NCBI GenBank assembly: GCA_963650385.1
Contig: CAVJLL010000027.1
Coordinates: forward strand, 1-35,107
DNA: 35,107 nucleotides
Source of the DNA: CAG-791 sp963650385
GTDB lineage: Bacteria > Bacillota > Clostridia > Lachnospirales > Lachnospiraceae
Direction of reading: 5' to 3'
Positions 24,399 through 32,076 of the stretch are shown piece by piece. The notes under the pieces were generated by a model. The model saw only the letters and a program-made list of their open reading frames with translations. It searched no databases and had not been told where the DNA came from. How positions within the stretch are numbered: position 1 is the first letter of the stretch; each line of letters starts with the position of its first letter. The position numbers and the translations under genes were made by a program.

Positions 24399-24418
24399 AT
24401 TCGAATAGCTCTTCGAAT
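24399..24418. promoter_or_regulatory. Inverted repeat in the promoter region of the XRE-type gene
   Basis: ATTCGAA and TTCGAAT are perfect 7-bp inverted repeats with a 6-base spacer. It overlaps the spacer of a possible promoter whose -10 is TATGAT (24392-24397, minus strand). Good position for autorepression. Confidence 0.5.
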
Positions 24419-24484
24419 CCACTGCCCGATATCCGTCTTGCAGCGTAAGCAGGTGTTAATTGTGTGAATCTTTTAAAGTCTAAC

Positions 24485-24535
24485 AGCATATTTTCAATAT
24501 GCTAAGTGGCGTTTAAGTTTTCCATATCTCGCCAC
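24485..24535. other. Two adjacent inverted repeats in the XRE-AGE gap
   Basis: AGCATATT (24485-24492) and AATATGCT (24496-24503) pair perfectly around a three-base loop. Three bases later GTGGCG (24506-24511) pairs with CGCCAC (24530-24535) around 18 bases. Together with the larger structure at 24541-24610 they form three consecutive hairpins. Confidence 0.6.
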
Positions 24536-24540
24536 ATAAA

Positions 24541-24610
24541 AATAATATCAGAATCCGGAGATCGTTTGATTTTTTCCGCCGAATTCCGATCTCCTGACCC
24601 TGATATTATT
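24541..24610 (-). terminator. Large inverted repeat, probable terminator of the isomerase gene
   Basis: AATAATATCAG (24541-24551) and CTGATATTATT (24600-24610) are perfect 11-bp arms; inside them GGAGATCG pairs with CGATCTCC (8 bp), with a 5-base mismatch loop on each side between. On the minus strand the outer arm ends in TTATTTTTATG, so it can terminate the transcript of the gene ending at 24645. The two-tier symmetry is also what a small palindromic mobile repeat would show. Confidence 0.6.
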
Positions 24611-24644
24611 CTATGCTGTTGGTTATTTTGCTGTTCTGATCCGT

Positions 24645-25913
24645 TTATTCCGACGCCGATTTCCCGGCCTTCACCGCCGCCGCGATGGAGAGCCTTGCCG
24701 GATAATACGGAATCAGCATGGACTGCAGTGCATGATACAGATCCGATTTGCCCGGCCATACCGTGCCCAGAAGCCGGTTGTTCTGATCCAGCTGGTGGAA
24801 CCAGGAGCCGTTTGCATGGTCCTTTACCACTTCGTCCAGGTATTCCAGGAATCGGCCGTAGTACGTATTGTAGATTTCCTTTCCTGTCACCCGATACAGA
24901 ACCGCTGCCGTATTGATGGCCTCCGCCAGCGTCCAGTGCATCCGGTCATGCACCACCGGCTTTCCTTCCCAGTCCGTAGTGTAAACAATTCCCCTCGCTC
25001 CGTCTGCGTTCCATCCATCCTCCACTGCCCGCAGGAACAATGCCTCGGCAGCTTCGATGCAGGACTGTGCCTCCTGCGGGAGCGCATCCGGCGCGGCTTT
25101 CCAGCTTGAAAGCGTCCACTGCGTGATCAGCCGTGCCCACTCAATGCCGTGTCCGGGCGTCGCGCCATACGGCTTGAAGGGATCGTCCGGCTTGTCCTTG
25201 TTGCATTCCAGATCCGGCGTCCAGTCGCTCGTAAAATGCTCCGGGATCCGCCAACTGTTGGCCTTTGCCCATTCGATGACGTGTCCGATGATGCGTCCGG
25301 CCCGTGCGCGGTACGCTTCATCGCCCTCTGCATCCGCCACAGCCAGGAATGCCTCTACCGTATGCATGTTGGCATTGACGCCGCGGTACGGGTCCAGTTC
25401 GGTGAATTCGGTATTCCAGGTGTCGGCAGAAAGCCCCTCCTGCTCATTCCAGAAATACCTGTCATACACTGCCTTCGCGTGCTCCAGAAGCTCTTTGGCA
25501 CCGGGACGCCCGGCCAGCAATGCACTGGAGGCTGCCAGAATGACAAAGGCATGGGCGTAGCACTGCTTGGGTCCAAGCTTCTCCCCATCCGCGGTTACCG
25601 CCGCATACCAGCCGTCGTGCTCCGTATCCTGCAGCTCCCCCGTAAGTCCCCGCAGGCCGGCATCGACCAGTTCCTCACTTCCTGGATATCCCAGCATGGT
25701 GCCCAGACTGTACACATGCGTCATGCGGCAGGTAATCCAGGTTTCACGCTTATGCTCCTTCTGCGGCGTTCCGTCGTCTCCCAGCCAGTAAGCACCGCCC
25801 TCCGGTGAAGGGAAGGCCTTTCCAAACCGGAGAAGCTCCTCGCATTCCTGCCGGAGAAAATCCCGGTTTTCCTTCGTTCCGTATTGGTATTTTGCTTTAA
25901 TTAATTCGTCCAT
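24645..25913 (-). CDS. AGE-family (YihS-like) aldose-ketose isomerase
   Basis: 422 residues, an (alpha/alpha)6-barrel of the N-acylglucosamine 2-epimerase superfamily. Long stretches resemble E. coli YihS: WITCRMTHVYSLG, GVNANMHTVEAFL, ATPGHGIEWARL, GIVYTTDWEGKPVV and GKSDLYHALQSM. The three active-site histidines of that group are kept (His184, His255, His394). YihS-type enzymes interconvert aldoses and ketoses such as mannose, fructose and glucose, and sulfoquinovose with sulfofructose; no other sulfoquinovose gene is present, so a mannose/fructose-type role is the simpler guess. It follows the beta-galactosidase gene on the same strand across a 370-base gap of repeats, so it may be a separate unit. 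The start at ATG 25911-25913 is supported by AGGGGGA upstream. Confidence 0.87.
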   Translation of the reverse strand: MDELIKAKYQYGTKENRDFLRQECEELLRFGKAFPSPEGGAYWLGDDGTPQKEHKRETWITCRMTHVYSLGTMLGYPGSEELVDAGLRGLTGELQDTEHDGWYAAVTADGEKLGPKQCYAHAFVILAASSALLAGRPGAKELLEHAKAVYDRYFWNEQEGLSADTWNTEFTELDPYRGVNANMHTVEAFLAVADAEGDEAYRARAGRIIGHVIEWAKANSWRIPEHFTSDWTPDLECNKDKPDDPFKPYGATPGHGIEWARLITQWTLSSWKAAPDALPQEAQSCIEAAEALFLRAVEDGWNADGARGIVYTTDWEGKPVVHDRMHWTLAEAINTAAVLYRVTGKEIYNTYYGRFLEYLDEVVKDHANGSWFHQLDQNNRLLGTVWPGKSDLYHALQSMLIPYYPARLSIAAAVKAGKSASE

Positions 25914-25978
25914 TTCTGTCCCCCTGTTCTATGCATGGTCTCCCCTACCTGATACCGGATTACTGCGTGCGCTGCACC

Positions 25979-25991
25979 TTGTATCATACAA
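25979..25991. promoter_or_regulatory. Palindrome TTGTATCATACAA upstream of the isomerase gene
   Basis: Perfect 6-1-6 inverted repeat, immediately left of palindromic element D. Sites of this shape bind GntR-type repressors. On the minus strand it also contains TATGAT, a possible -10 for the isomerase gene. Confidence 0.4.
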
Positions 25992-25993
25992 CG

Positions 25994-26144
25994 CAACTAT
26001 TCAGAGCCCATTCGCAAAAGCGCTGCTGCGCAGCTTTTCTTTTGCTCATGTGGCGTTCTCGCCAAATAAATTTGCAAAAATGGGCTCGTTAATGCAAGCA
26101 TTACTCGCACATTTTGCGCAAATTTGCTTGGCTCTGAATAGTTG
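25994..26144 (+). repeat. Full copy (D) of the 151-bp palindromic element
   Basis: Perfect 15-bp terminal inverted repeats, CAACTATTCAGAGCC (25994-26008) and GGCTCTGAATAGTTG (26130-26144). Inside are three hairpins: I, GCAAAA(26014-26019)/TTTTGC(26040-26045) enclosing GCTGC-TGC-GCAGC; II, TGGCG-TTCT-CGCCA (26051-26064); III, AAATTTGC/GCAAATTT with AAAATG/CATTTT and TAATG-CAAG-CATTA inside (26068-26125). No protein is encoded, so it is a MITE-like or structured-RNA element. Copies C, A and B share the same pattern. It fills the gap upstream of the isomerase gene. Confidence 0.9.
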
Positions 26145-26228
26145 TCATATAGCCATATTGTGGCACAGTCCAGCTAAAAATTCCACTTCGTTTTAGTAAA
26201 ATTAAGCTAAGATTTCAGGTAACAATTC

Positions 26229-26265
26229 ATTCGCCAGCCAGGCGACAGGGTGGCGGAGAATGTCC
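26229..26265 (+). repeat. Second repeat motif, copy 1
   Basis: ATTCGCCAGCCAGGCGACAG and the following GGTGGCGGAGAATGTCC match, on the opposite strand, 33681-33717 with about six differences in 37 positions. It ends 18 bases past the stop codon of the GH35 gene. It can fold by CGCCA/TGGCG pairing. Confidence 0.65.
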
Positions 26266-26283
26266 AAAGGGGTTAGTGAGCCC

Positions 26284-28527
26284 TCAAACCCTGTAAACCG
26301 TCTCCACGGCCGCTCCGTTGATGCGGCAGGCCACATGATTTTCCATCTGCGGATGCTTTTCCATGTAGATCGGCGCATTCTCCTGCAGCGGATGGATCAC
26401 CGCCGTCAAATTCACATGTCCGTTCTCTGCAAAATACTTCAGTCCGATCTCCCAGACCTGGCCCGTATAGAAATTGTCCGCGATCAACACGCCGTCCTTA
26501 TACAGCTGTGCAGATTCTCCCTCGTAATCCATGCACAAGAGCGCATCTGCCGCCTCTTCGGAGATGCCTTCCACGCGGATCGAAACCGTCAGCGGCTGTC
26601 CGTCGCAGCTGCTTGTCTCGCCTTCTATACGGCAGCACGCATCGCTCTGCAGCGTCTCTCTTCGTTCATACCAGACAAGCGATTCTCTTCCTGCAAATGC
26701 CGTTTCATCCGCCTCGCTCTGCCGGTTTTCCGACAGCTTTTCTCCCTGCGCCGCCATTTCGCCGTCCCGCAGGCACACCTCCCAGCCATCCGGCTTCTCT
26801 TTCCGCATCGGATAGCTCCGGAAGCTCGCTCTTCCGGATGCCCCCGCACGGAAGAGGCCATGCGCACTTCCCTTCCGGACATCCTCCTCCGATTGATAGA
26901 AGTCTGTCTCACTGATGATCAGAACCTCCCTGCCGTCCAGATGCAGCTTCTGTGCCCGCAGCGCCTCCTCCTCACTCAGCGTCAGAATTCTGCAGCCATC
27001 CAGCTCGCCGCGGATTCTGTAACCTGGGATAATGCCGTCCTTTGTATAAAAGACATAAGTATCCGGCTGCCCGTCTGTATCCCGAAGGCAGCAGAGCGGA
27101 ACTGCGTGTGCCTGCTCCAGAACGGCTGTTTTCCCGATCGGCATGCGGAACGGGTAAAAATAATAGCTGCCTGCCGGAACATCCTGCGTCCCGTAATCCG
27201 CAAGGACCGTGTGTCCGTCTTCATCAAAGGCGCACAGCTCTGCCTCCTCATAGGTTCTGGTCTTATAATGCCGCACGTAGTTGTTGACAAAATAGTAGCC
27301 CTGCCCCGTCTGGCGATTGCAGCGAACAGCCGTGCGCAGCGCATCAAAATCGTCCACCTTCTCCGGATTGCTCGGCTGCGGAACGTAGTCCATTTCCGTC
27401 AGATCGCTTCCAAAGTCGTGGATAAACAAGGACAGCCTGCGGATTCTCCGGTAGGAATCCCCCAGCTGGCCGTACTCCCGGATGGGAGCATTGAAGTCAT
27501 AGGATTTCACCGGCAGATCGTTGGGATAGCCGGTTTCTCTGGATTCCTGCAGCGTTGTGCGCTTGCCCTCGGGATTCGTTCCACCGTGATACATGTAGTA
27601 GCCCAGAAGGTTGCAGCCGCTTCCAAGCTTTACAAGCGTCATCGCCTCGGTATCCTTCCCGGTCGCCACCGGACGCCGGTGGCTGGTCACCTGAAGGCCT
27701 CCTCCGAGCTCCGCCGTAAGATACGGGAACCGGTTCATATCAAATGTAATGCCGATGCCGAGTCCGTGGTCGGAGCCGATGTTGTGATCGTTGCGTTCTT
27801 TTGTGAACAGATAATTTCCGGACGGCTCAATCTCCGTCAGGCGCTGGTCCCACGGCGCCTCACAGTATCCGCCCATCACCGGCAGCATTCCGCCGGTGAC
27901 TGCGCCGCCCCAGCCGGTTGCCGTATAAATCTGGCTCGTCAGTCCGGCCTCCTCCGCCAGTTTCCGGAGCGTCCGCATATGCTCCTCGCCCTCTTCGCCG
28001 GTGCGGCCGCCGACATGTCCGTACTCGTTCTCTATCTGAATCATGGCGATCGGGCCATCGTCCGCCAGAAGGAGTCCTTTGGCCTGCTCCGCAATCTTTC
28101 CGTAGAACCTGCGCACCTCCTCCAGATAGGCCGGATCGTTGGTTCTGGTCGTCAGGATGTGATTTTTTTCTTTTTCCACGAGCCAGTCCGGGAAGCCGCC
28201 GTTCCGAACCTCACCATGTGCCCAGGGCCCGATGCGGAGAACGCAGTGCATCCCGCATGCCTTCACCGTTTCCAGAAAGGCCCGGAGATTCCGGTTCCCG
28301 GTGAAATCCCACTCGTTTTCAACTTCCTCATGGTGGATCCAGATCGTATAGGCCGACACCAGATCGATGCCGCCCGCCTTCATTTTATAAAGCTCCTCCT
28401 CCCAGTCGGATGCCTCCACGCGGCTGTAGTGAATCTCCCCCATCATCGGAAACCAGGGCTTTCCGTCCAGTGTCAGATGCTGCGGTGTATATCCCAATAC
28501 AGATTTGCTTGTCAGTGTTGTACTCAC
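26284..28527 (-). CDS. GH35-family beta-galactosidase-like glycosidase
   Basis: 747 residues, no signal peptide, so intracellular. The N-terminal TIM barrel is of the GH35 type: FPMMGEIHYSRVE, RIGPWAHGEVRNGGFPDWL, and the family signature GPIAMIQIENEYG with probable acid/base Glu168. Glu273 in LTAELGGGLQ is the likely nucleophile. The ~400 residues beyond the barrel form beta-rich accessory domains. GH35 enzymes release terminal beta-galactose from oligosaccharides or glycans. The start is a GTG at 28525-28527 with GGAGGG 7 bases upstream. It lies 24 bases after the LacI gene and downstream of a CUT1 importer, so the import-then-hydrolyse logic is clear: oligosaccharide in, galactose released inside. 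Confidence 0.87.
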   Translation of the reverse strand: MSTTLTSKSVLGYTPQHLTLDGKPWFPMMGEIHYSRVEASDWEEELYKMKAGGIDLVSAYTIWIHHEEVENEWDFTGNRNLRAFLETVKACGMHCVLRIGPWAHGEVRNGGFPDWLVEKEKNHILTTRTNDPAYLEEVRRFYGKIAEQAKGLLLADDGPIAMIQIENEYGHVGGRTGEEGEEHMRTLRKLAEEAGLTSQIYTATGWGGAVTGGMLPVMGGYCEAPWDQRLTEIEPSGNYLFTKERNDHNIGSDHGLGIGITFDMNRFPYLTAELGGGLQVTSHRRPVATGKDTEAMTLVKLGSGCNLLGYYMYHGGTNPEGKRTTLQESRETGYPNDLPVKSYDFNAPIREYGQLGDSYRRIRRLSLFIHDFGSDLTEMDYVPQPSNPEKVDDFDALRTAVRCNRQTGQGYYFVNNYVRHYKTRTYEEAELCAFDEDGHTVLADYGTQDVPAGSYYFYPFRMPIGKTAVLEQAHAVPLCCLRDTDGQPDTYVFYTKDGIIPGYRIRGELDGCRILTLSEEEALRAQKLHLDGREVLIISETDFYQSEEDVRKGSAHGLFRAGASGRASFRSYPMRKEKPDGWEVCLRDGEMAAQGEKLSENRQSEADETAFAGRESLVWYERRETLQSDACCRIEGETSSCDGQPLTVSIRVEGISEEAADALLCMDYEGESAQLYKDGVLIADNFYTGQVWEIGLKYFAENGHVNLTAVIHPLQENAPIYMEKHPQMENHVACRINGAAVETVYRV

Positions 28528-28551
28528 TCTTTTCCCTCCTCTGCCGCTGCC

Positions 28552-29571
28552 TCAGCTCTCCGACCGCACGTCGTACACAGTTTCCCGCAGCTGAATGCGG
28601 TAGTTGTCCAGATACCGGCTGGTGACCGTCTCGCCTCGCAAAAGTGCCAGAAGCGTCTGTGCTGCTGCCGCCCCCAGTGCTGCGTCATCAAACTGAACCG
28701 CAGTTACTGCGGGGACGGAATGCTCCAGAAACGGACTGTCATAAAAAGAAGCAAGCCGCAACTGCTCCGGAACGGCAATGCCCTTTCTGTGACAAACCGA
28801 CAGGATCTCGCCGGTAATGCGGTCATCCATGCCGATGACCGCCTCTGCACGCTGCTTCACCAGCTGCAGCACGGCCCGTTCGACCTCCTCTTCGGTCCGA
28901 ACGCCCATGAAAATCAAATCCGGATCCGGCGTTTGGCCCGCGGCATCAAAGCCCTTCTGAAATCCGTGAAGCCGTGTCCTCGAAATCACGTGTCCGAACG
29001 GTCCTCCGATCAGCCCCAAATGGCGGATCCCCATATGCAGAAGGCGTCCGGTCAGTGCGGTGCAGGCCTGCTCGTTTTCGTTGTCCACGCAGATGCGCTG
29101 CGGATCCTCGCAGCTTCCGATGCTCACGAACGGAACATCCGCTTCCTTCAGGTAGTCTGCCGCTGCATCTTTTACCAGCGTTCTGGTCAGGATGATGCCG
29201 TCCACCTTGTGATTCTCGACGATGCGCCGGATGGCCTGCGTCTCATTTTCGCTTTCATTCGTAATGGTCAGCAGAAGATCATAGCCTTCTTTTGCCGTCA
29301 CCCGGTTGATTCCCAGAAGACACTTCTGGAAAAACGGAAGTGCCTCCGCCTCTGTGTCCTTGGGCCATATGACGCCGATGTTCCTGGTGCACTGCTGGGC
29401 CAGTCCCTGCGCATATACGTTGGGCTTAAAATTATGCTCTTCAATATAGGTGCGCACCCGTCTGGTTGTTTCCTCTGAAATGCGCCCTTTTCCGGAAATC
29501 GCCCGGGATACCGTTGTTTTGGATACCCCGAGCGCTTCCGCAATGTCTTCAATGGTCAGATTGGCCGGCAT
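28552..29571 (-). CDS. LacI-family transcriptional regulator
   Basis: 339 residues. The N-terminal HTH (about 5-25) reads LTIEDIAEALGVSKTTVSRAISGKGRIS, a textbook LacI/GalR reading head, followed by a periplasmic-binding-protein-like sugar domain. The frame is open 27 codons upstream, but ATG 29569-29571 has AAGGAG 8 bases before it and begins right at the HTH. It is encoded between the importer permease and the GH35 gene, so it is probably the locus regulator. A matching operator with central CG (33516-33527) overlies the start of the binding-protein transcript. The expected ligand is a galactoside or its breakdown product. Confidence 0.93.
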   Translation of the reverse strand: MPANLTIEDIAEALGVSKTTVSRAISGKGRISEETTRRVRTYIEEHNFKPNVYAQGLAQQCTRNIGVIWPKDTEAEALPFFQKCLLGINRVTAKEGYDLLLTITNESENETQAIRRIVENHKVDGIILTRTLVKDAAADYLKEADVPFVSIGSCEDPQRICVDNENEQACTALTGRLLHMGIRHLGLIGGPFGHVISRTRLHGFQKGFDAAGQTPDPDLIFMGVRTEEEVERAVLQLVKQRAEAVIGMDDRITGEILSVCHRKGIAVPEQLRLASFYDSPFLEHSVPAVTAVQFDDAALGAAAAQTLLALLRGETVTSRYLDNYRIQLRETVYDVRSES

Positions 29572-29597
29572 AGGATTCACTCCTTTACTCGCCTGTC

Positions 29598-30488
29598 TTA
29601 TCCCTTTACAGCGCCGCCCGTCACGCCTTCCACGTAGTACTTCTGCAGGCACATGAACAGGATGGTAACCGGGATGGCAACCAGAACACCGCCTGCGCAG
29701 AATCTGGTGAAATATCCCTGATAGTCATTGGTCCACACCCAGCGCGTCATACCGACTGCCACGTTGTAGCTGCTGTCGTGGCCGAAGGCAACATAGGATG
29801 CAAAAATGTAATCGCACCAGGGCGCCATGAAAGCGGTCAGCGCCGTGTAAATTACAATCGGCTTCGACAGCGGCAGAATCATCTGGTACATGATCTGGAA
29901 GCGGTTGGCGCCGTCAATTCGCGCCGCCTCATCCAGAGCCTTCGGAATCGTATCAAAGTATCCCTTGCACACATAGTAACCCATGCCGCTGCTGGCAACC
30001 GATACCAGGATCAATCCGGGAATCGCGCCGGCCTGCGTCAGTCCGAACTGCTTGAGCAGGAAGTACATGCAGATCATGGTAAGAAAGCCCGGGAACATTC
30101 CCAGAATCAGCCAGATTCTCATGAGGAGCTTGCGTCCCGCAAACCGCATTCTGGACAATGCATAGGAGACGCACAGAACGATCAGCGTCTGCAGAATCGC
30201 CACAAAGAACGCGATGACGATGGTGTTCCGATACCACAGAAGATAGTTGGTCTCTCCGGATACCAGGAATTTATAGTTGTCCAGTGAGAACTTCTGCGGA
30301 ATCACATAGCTGGCAACACCCCCGTATTCCGTTGCATACGAGCGGAAGCTCGTCATCACCAGTCCGAAGAACGGGAACAGCCAGATAATGCTGATCAGGA
30401 TCAGCGCGATGTAGGCTGCAATGTTCCCTGCCCGGCGCTTGCCCGACATGGAAGCAGTTTTCTTTTCGTTTGTATTGTTGGCACTCAT
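29598..30488 (-). CDS. ABC sugar importer permease (MalG/GanQ class)
   Basis: 296 residues, six helices after a polar N-terminus. The EAA loop is DEAARIDGANRFQIMYQMIL, and the C-terminal YYVEGVTGGAVKG is characteristic of MalG-type permeases. The stop codon of the MalF-type gene and this ATG overlap as TGATG; a GTG one codon earlier is an alternative start. It works with the next gene upstream. The LacI gene follows after 26 bases. Confidence 0.92.
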   Translation of the reverse strand: MSANNTNEKKTASMSGKRRAGNIAAYIALILISIIWLFPFFGLVMTSFRSYATEYGGVASYVIPQKFSLDNYKFLVSGETNYLLWYRNTIVIAFFVAILQTLIVLCVSYALSRMRFAGRKLLMRIWLILGMFPGFLTMICMYFLLKQFGLTQAGAIPGLILVSVASSGMGYYVCKGYFDTIPKALDEAARIDGANRFQIMYQMILPLSKPIVIYTALTAFMAPWCDYIFASYVAFGHDSSYNVAVGMTRWVWTNDYQGYFTRFCAGGVLVAIPVTILFMCLQKYYVEGVTGGAVKG

Positions 30489-31888
30489 CACTGGAAGCCC
30501 TCCTCATCCTTTACAGACGGCAGCATGTTGTAAACCACCAGAGAAACCACCGCCGTTACCAGGAACACCATGATGCCGATGACCGCCGCCATCTTGTAGT
30601 TGGTGTCGGTAACCGTCATTTTATACAGCCAGGTAACCAGAAGGTCTGTGTTGCCAGCGTTTCCAGTAAGGCTCGTGGACAGAGGCTTGCCCTGCGTCAG
30701 AAGGTAGATGACATTGAAGTTGTTCAGGTTGCCGGTGAACTGTGTCAGCAGGAACGGTCCTGTAACGAACAGCATGTAAGGGAGCGTAATATGGAAGAAC
30801 ATCTGCACCGGGTTGGCGCCGTCGATCTTCGCACTCTCATACAGGTCCTCCGGAATGTTCATCAGAAGTCCGGTGGAAATCAGCATCAGGTACGGAATGC
30901 CGATCCAGATGTTCACCAGGATGATCATGACCTTTGCCAGCGTCGGATCCGTCCAGAACGGAACCGGGCTGGATACAATGCCGTGGGAAATGAGGAACCC
31001 GTTGACGATGCCGTCCGCTGCGAACATCTTGGTGATGTACAGAAGGGACACGAACTGCGGAACCGCAATGGTCATGACCAGAATGGTTCTCCAGAGCTTC
31101 TTAAAGCGGATGCCCTTTTTGTTGATCAGCATGGCAACCGCGAGTCCCAGGAAATAGTCGATGAACGTTGCAAAAAACGCCCACACCAGCGTCCATGCCA
31201 GGACTGTCAGGAATGTGGAGCCAAAGCCATTCGTTCCGAAGCTGAACAGGTTCTTAAAGTTATCCAGTCCAACCCAGGTGAAGAGATTGGTCGGCGACTG
31301 GTGCTCCTTGTCGTAATTGGTGAATGCGACGCAGACCATGAAGATGATCGGCAGCACCGTGAAAACAAAGATGCCCAGCACCGGGATCGACAGCAGCGTA
31401 ATATGGAAGTTTTCGTCCAGGAGCGAGCGGAGCGTTTTCCGATTGTCCGGCAGCGTTTTCCCCTCTCTGAGCAGGTTCTCCTCCAGGAAGTTTTCCTTCA
31501 CGTTCATCCGCCATATCACAATGAGCATGACAATCAGAATGATGGTCAGGATGCCGAACAGCAGGATCAGAAAGCTGTTGTCTCCGTAAACCGTCTTGCG
31601 GCGAACCTTCTGCGTCTCCACGGTTCCGAGCGTTGTAATCTTGCTGACATACTGCCAGCCGAACTGAACCATATACAGGATAAACAGAATTTCTGCCGCC
31701 AGAAAAGCCAGTCCCTTTGCGATCTGCCCGCGCAGAAGCGGTCCTGCTCCCATCACCACATAAGAAAGTCTGGTTTTCCAATCCCCTTGCGCAAAGGTCG
31801 TGCCAATCTCCCGAATGTTCTCTCCCAATGCCGCAAGCGCTGCGCCGGATGCATTCTTTGATTTTCCGTTCAGCGTTTGTTTGCTCAT
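30488..31888 (-). CDS. ABC sugar importer permease (MalF/GanP class)
   Basis: 466 residues. Extra helices near the N-terminus (about 60-125) precede the six-helix permease core, as in MalF-type proteins, but the large MalF P2 periplasmic loop is lacking. The EAA loop is YESAKIDGANPVQMFFHITL. ATG 31886-31888 with AGGGGG 8 bases upstream is chosen over an in-frame ATG eight codons earlier. The length and the MalG-type partner suggest a maltodextrin/galacto-oligosaccharide-type importer. A hairpin (31934-31960) lies between it and the binding-protein gene. No ATPase gene belongs to this cluster. Confidence 0.92.
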   Translation of the reverse strand: MSKQTLNGKSKNASGAALAALGENIREIGTTFAQGDWKTRLSYVVMGAGPLLRGQIAKGLAFLAAEILFILYMVQFGWQYVSKITTLGTVETQKVRRKTVYGDNSFLILLFGILTIILIVMLIVIWRMNVKENFLEENLLREGKTLPDNRKTLRSLLDENFHITLLSIPVLGIFVFTVLPIIFMVCVAFTNYDKEHQSPTNLFTWVGLDNFKNLFSFGTNGFGSTFLTVLAWTLVWAFFATFIDYFLGLAVAMLINKKGIRFKKLWRTILVMTIAVPQFVSLLYITKMFAADGIVNGFLISHGIVSSPVPFWTDPTLAKVMIILVNIWIGIPYLMLISTGLLMNIPEDLYESAKIDGANPVQMFFHITLPYMLFVTGPFLLTQFTGNLNNFNVIYLLTQGKPLSTSLTGNAGNTDLLVTWLYKMTVTDTNYKMAAVIGIMVFLVTAVVSLVVYNMLPSVKDEEGFQ

Positions 31889-31933
31889 GACGATTCCCCC
31901 TGTCTCTTTCATTGCCTTATTTCAGTATGAGAT

Positions 31934-31960
31934 GAGCCGGCAAATTGAATCTGCCGGCTC
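31934..31960 (-). other. Hairpin between the binding-protein and permease genes
   Basis: GAGCCGGCA pairs with TGCCGGCTC (9 bp) around a 9-base loop. No T-run follows on the minus strand. In many sugar importers such a structure after the binding-protein gene lowers downstream expression and stabilises the upstream message. A second, weaker hairpin (TCCGGCA/TGCCGGA, 31994-32041) lies just before it in the transcript. Confidence 0.6.
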
Positions 31961-32076
31961 CGTCTCTCTTCCTCTCTGCACATCCCGGCTCCGTCCGGCA
32001 AGGCACCATGCACTGCCGTTTCCCCTCCGTGGCCTGCCGGATGCCGGAATGTGAGACTGTCTATAGTGTTTCAGGA

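Noticed and set aside
26260..29478. A 1072-codon open frame on the plus strand
   Set aside because: It lies antisense to the GH35 and LacI genes, lacks a ribosome site, and encodes an unconvincing Arg/His/Cys-rich protein. Codon bias of the real genes explains its openness.
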